The notes under the pieces are model-generated. The model searched no databases, was not told the DNA's origin, and worked only from the letters and a program-made list of their open reading frames with translations. DNA of 18,274 nt from CAZNEZ01 sp964572475 (GTDB taxonomy: Bacteria; Bacillota; Clostridia; Lachnospirales; Lachnospiraceae). The stretch is from NCBI GenBank assembly GCA_964572475.1, contig CAZNEZ010000047.1, positions 1 through 18,274 on the forward strand, in the 5' to 3' direction. This document shows positions 16,389 through 18,274 of the stretch, in pieces. Every line of letters begins with the position of its first letter. Within the stretch, counting starts at the first letter, position 1. The translations under genes and the position numbers were made by a program.

Positions 16389-17171
16389 ATGTCAGGATTA
16401 GAGATATGTTTACTGCTAATAGGTGCAGTACTGATAGGAGCCAGCTTTCTGGTAGGAGAAAAACTAAATAATAAAGAAGGCGATATATATACAGATGCCG
16501 ATATTACAAAATTGTCTGAGGATGAAGTTGCAAAGATACTTGAGGCAGAATTACAAAGACAGATTGATGATAAGGTTGAAAAAACTGAGGCTAATCTTGA
16601 TAAAATCACTACCGAGAAAATAATGGCAGTTGGTAATTATTCATCTAATGTTATTGAAAATATTGAAAAGAATCATAAGGAAGTAATGTTTTTATATAAT
16701 ATGCTTAATGATAAAGAAGAGGTAATTAAAGATACCGTTAAAGATATTGAAGCATTAAAACAGAGTATAAAGAGAATGAATTCTGAGACAGTAGTTAAAC
16801 CACTAAAGGGCGAAGATAATATTAAGATTCAAGAAAATGCAATAGAAGTTCAAGAACAGTTAAAAGAACAGGTTGCAGATATTATGATGTCTGAAAATAC
16901 TACTGAAGAAACAGTTACTGATGAAGAAACTGAGTCAGAATCTATTAGAGAACCTGAAAAAGAGCAGCAAATGCAAAATATTAAAGGGCTTACAGGTAGT
17001 AATGATAGTAAAATAACAACTATTGCAGGGGCTCAAAAAGATAATAATAATAATCAGAAGATACTGGAATTACACAATCAGGGAAATAACAATATTGAGA
17101 TTGCAAAAGAGCTTGGACTTGGACTTGGTGAAGTAAGATTGGTGATTGATTTATATAACTCAAAGAAATAG
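16389..17171 (+). CDS. SwrB-like membrane-anchored coiled-coil protein (DUF6115-like C-terminus)
   Basis: The 260-aa protein has one N-terminal membrane helix (about residues 4-23), then an extended coiled-coil-like region (about 40-130). An acidic Glu/Thr-rich stretch (about 155-190) and an Asn run (NNNN near 218) follow. It ends in a small helical module (about 223-260): ILELHNQGNNNIEIAKELGL followed by GLGEVRLVIDLY. This terminal module, with its IAKELG-x4-GEV-x-LVI pattern, is like the C-terminus of Bacillus SwrB and DUF2802/DUF6115 proteins. SwrB is encoded just after sigD and activates FliP/basal-body assembly. Here the gene follows sigD after two intervening genes, so a SwrB-type role is plausible but inferred. 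GAGGA at 16378-16382 lies 6 nt before the ATG. It is longer than the 167-aa Bacillus protein, mainly in the linker. Confidence 0.85.
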   Translation: MSGLEICLLLIGAVLIGASFLVGEKLNNKEGDIYTDADITKLSEDEVAKILEAELQRQIDDKVEKTEANLDKITTEKIMAVGNYSSNVIENIEKNHKEVMFLYNMLNDKEEVIKDTVKDIEALKQSIKRMNSETVVKPLKGEDNIKIQENAIEVQEQLKEQVADIMMSENTTEETVTDEETESESIREPEKEQQMQNIKGLTGSNDSKITTIAGAQKDNNNNQKILELHNQGNNNIEIAKELGLGLGEVRLVIDLYNSKK

Positions 17172-17184
17172 CATGGAGGCAAAG

Positions 17185-17736
17185 ATGAAATTAAAGTATT
17201 ATTTACGTGGTCTTGGAGCTGGAATCCTTGTAACTACGTTAGTATTAGTGATAGCTTACTCTGTGAAATATTCAGATAGTCAGATAATAATTAAAGCAAA
17301 GCAGCTTGGAATGGTAGAGGCAGATAGTACAAGCTCTAAGGTTGGGACAACAGAGAATAGTAATACTTCTTCAACGGATGATTCTAATTCTGCTACAACA
17401 GAAGATACGACATTAGAAAAGGATACAACTCCGGAGACTACACCAGAACAGACTACTACTGAGGTCATAACAACACAACAGACTACGACAGAGCAGATTA
17501 CTACTCAAGCACCAATTGTTTCTGGAGAGACAGTAAAATTTACAATTGTAAAGGGAATGGGTTCTGAAAGTGTTTCTGCATTGCTTGAATCACTTGGAGT
17601 TGTCAATAGTGCTAAAGAATTTAATGATTATCTTATTAAGAATAACTATGCAGGATTTATTGGAGTTAACAATTATACAGTGAAAAAGGGCGATTCATTT
17701 GAGAGTATTGCTAAAATGATTACTAACCGTTTTTAA
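17185..17736 (+). CDS. Membrane-anchored protein with YceG/MltG-type LysM-like domain, no lytic domain
   Basis: The 183-aa product starts with a basic segment and one membrane helix (MKLKYYLRGLGAGILVTTLV, helix about residues 9-25). A Thr/Ser/Glu-rich linker (about 46-113) includes a nine-residue repeat, TTTEVITTQ (90-98) and TTTEQITTQ (100-108). A small C-terminal domain (about 117-183) with VKFTIVKGMGSESVSALLES, NNYTVKKGDSFESIAKMI and a final ITNRF completes the protein. That domain resembles the LysM-like subdomain of YceG/MltG transglycosylases, but the catalytic domain is absent. It probably sits outside the membrane and may bind peptidoglycan. Start 17185 is chosen because GGAGG at 17175-17179 lies 5 nt upstream; ATG 17173 is inside that signal. 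It follows the SwrB-like gene by 13 nt, so it is co-transcribed and may help the flagellum pass the wall (inference). Confidence 0.85.
   Translation: MKLKYYLRGLGAGILVTTLVLVIAYSVKYSDSQIIIKAKQLGMVEADSTSSKVGTTENSNTSSTDDSNSATTEDTTLEKDTTPETTPEQTTTEVITTQQTTTEQITTQAPIVSGETVKFTIVKGMGSESVSALLESLGVVNSAKEFNDYLIKNNYAGFIGVNNYTVKKGDSFESIAKMITNRF
17452..17508 (+). repeat. Short tandem repeat in the Thr-rich linker
   Basis: Two nine-residue units, TTTEVITTQ and TTTEQITTQ, separated by one Gln, are encoded by ACT/ACA/ACG-rich DNA. It is part of a longer low-complexity Thr/Glu/Pro linker (about 17320-17520) and could vary in length between strains. Confidence 0.7.
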
Positions 17737-17796
17737 CTATTACCTCCTGAGTTTATTAAAAAAGGTGGTGTAATCACAAGAAGTGTACCATATTAT
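17737..17796 (+). other. Leader between the YceG-like gene and the 102-aa gene
   Basis: This 60-nt stretch holds CCTCC (17743-17747) and a purine-rich AAAGGTGG (17761-17768). The two could pair imperfectly within ATTAC...GTAAT arms. The stem is weak and has no U-run, so a terminator is not supported. The whole stretch is also open in the frame of the downstream gene. Confidence 0.3.
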
Positions 17797-18105
17797 ATGA
17801 CAGTTGAACACAGTCCTTGGTTAAGTACATGGTATGAGAATAGTGATTTTATAAAAATACCAATTGAAGAATTTGATATTGATTCACTTTCTTTCATTTA
17901 TGGGGATTCAATGCCAACATTCAGCGAGAAAATTAATGCTGGGAAGGAATATCGCAAATCGCTTTATACATATAATGAAGTACTAAAAATTATAGAAAAG
18001 TATGGTTTGCCACAGGATTGGAATGATGATGGCAAATTAGGGCCAGAAAGATATATAGAAGTTCATATATGGAGTGATGAAACAATAAGTAAATACATAA
18101 AGTGA
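17797..18105 (+). CDS. Small hypothetical protein, 102 aa, start uncertain
   Basis: I do not recognise the family. The product is soluble and aromatic-rich, with blocks such as HSPWLSTWYENSDFIKIPIE, FIYGDSMPTFSEK and GLPQDWNDDGKLGPERYIEV, ending in IWSDETISKYIK. The composition looks like a compact folded cytoplasmic protein, and no membrane helix or signal peptide is seen. The only standard start is ATG 17797, which lacks a good ribosome binding site. A strong AAAGGTGG lies at 17761-17768, and the frame is open upstream (VITRSVPYY precedes the Met) back to the TAA of the previous gene at 17734. The true N-terminus may therefore be longer, through a non-standard start such as ATC 17773, or the start may have mutated. 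It does not look like a motility gene. Confidence 0.7.
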   Translation: MTVEHSPWLSTWYENSDFIKIPIEEFDIDSLSFIYGDSMPTFSEKINAGKEYRKSLYTYNEVLKIIEKYGLPQDWNDDGKLGPERYIEVHIWSDETISKYIK

Positions 18106-18235
18106 GAAATACAATGTATATTTACCACTTGTATATTTGAATGTAGAACGCAGAAAATCTTAAGTTTTAAATAGCAAAAATGGTCGAGAAAAAGTCCAGC
18201 ATAATATCTTAAAATAGTATATAGGAGGTGAGAAA
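18106..18235 (+). promoter_or_regulatory. Intergenic region before the last gene, with direct repeats
   Basis: This 130-nt AT-rich gap is the clearest candidate for an operon boundary in the window. It has a perfect 9-bp direct repeat TGTATATTT at 18115-18123 and 18130-18138 (15-bp spacing), and ATCTTAA at 18157-18163 and 18206-18212. A perfect ribosome binding site, AGGAGGTGA, is at 18223-18231. I see no convincing -35/-10 pair and no terminator hairpin with a U-tract. Confidence 0.4.
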
Positions 18236-18274
18236 ATGCTGGAACAGATTGAGGCAGTTCAAAGAATGCAGGAG
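18236..18274 (+). CDS. Start of a gene, probably an AraC-family transcriptional regulator (3' end outside the window)
   Basis: Only 13 codons are present (MLEQIEAVQRMQE). The start is well supported: AGGAGGTGA at 18223-18231 lies 4 nt before the ATG. The pattern IEAVQRMQ-[DE] matches, from memory, the N-terminus of AraC-family regulators with an N-terminal helix-turn-helix domain (typically continuing YIEEH...). Thirteen residues cannot prove this. If right, it is unrelated to motility and marks the end of the flagellar operon. Confidence 0.55.
   Translation, partial: MLEQIEAVQRMQE

Noticed and set aside
16497..16504. GCCGATAT, a perfect match to a sigma-28 -10 element
   Set aside because: It lies inside the SwrB-like coding sequence (encoding DADI), and the nearest TAAA is about 21 nt upstream instead of 14-16. 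Likely chance.
17737..17775. Possible terminator hairpin (ATTAC...GTAAT arms) after the YceG-like gene
   Set aside because: Pairing is interrupted and weak, the loop is long, and no U-tract follows.
1..18274. CRISPR arrays, insertion sequences, phage genes, tRNA or rRNA genes
   Set aside because: No repeat-spacer pattern, transposase or integrase motif, terminal inverted repeats, or recognisable tRNA or rRNA sequence was seen on either strand.

Overview
The window is a long, AT-rich, entirely plus-strand flagellar and chemotaxis operon. It comes from a low-GC, motile Gram-positive bacterium of the class Clostridia, most likely a Lachnospiraceae (Roseburia/Agathobacter/Butyrivibrio-like). That assignment rests on the Bacillus-type gene order, the CheC/CheD adaptation pair, strong AGGAGG-type ribosome binding sites, heavy use of AGA for arginine, and the set of extra genes. 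No database search was possible, so the genus is inference.

Layout. 1-114: the 3' end of cheY. 119-5556: the flagellar type III export gate and switch, fliO-fliP-fliQ-fliR-flhB-flhA. 5558-7643: flhF-flhG, the SRP-type GTPase and MinD-type ATPase that set flagellar number and position. 7663-8400: a YcgR-type PilZ protein, the predicted c-di-GMP input. 8424-13263: the chemotaxis core cheB-cheA-cheW-cheC-cheD. 13278-13565: a small two-helix membrane protein of unknown function. 13584-14351: the motility sigma factor sigD/fliA. 14380-15981: a FapA (DUF342) polymer-like protein. 16043-17736: three poorly known genes, namely a small charged soluble protein, a SwrB-like membrane-anchored coiled-coil protein, and a membrane-anchored protein with a YceG/MltG-type LysM-like domain but no lytic catalytic domain. 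The last two genes (17797-18105 and the partial gene from 18236) look unrelated to motility. The final one resembles the start of an AraC-family regulator.

How it works together. FliO/P/Q/R with FlhB and FlhA form the membrane export gate. FlhF/FlhG place the organelle. CheA, CheW and CheY carry the sensory signal to the switch. CheB, CheC and CheD (with CheR, not in this window) provide adaptation in the Bacillus style; no cheZ is seen. SigD, encoded inside the operon, is expected to drive the late filament and chemotaxis genes. Genes are packed with 1-33 nt gaps or 4-11 nt overlaps up to sigD, which indicates translational coupling. The largest gap within the operon (61 nt) follows fapA, and I see no convincing intrinsic terminator anywhere in the window.

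Most of the window is a conserved motility operon, not a new system. The parts worth a second look are the accessory genes spliced into it (the PilZ gene, the 95-aa membrane protein, the 103-aa soluble protein, the SwrB-like gene and the YceG-like stub), a strong GC-rich hairpin inside cheD, and a small gene near the right end whose reading frame continues upstream of any normal start codon. No tRNA, rRNA, CRISPR array, insertion sequence or riboswitch was recognised, and no stretch over 300 bases lacks a gene.
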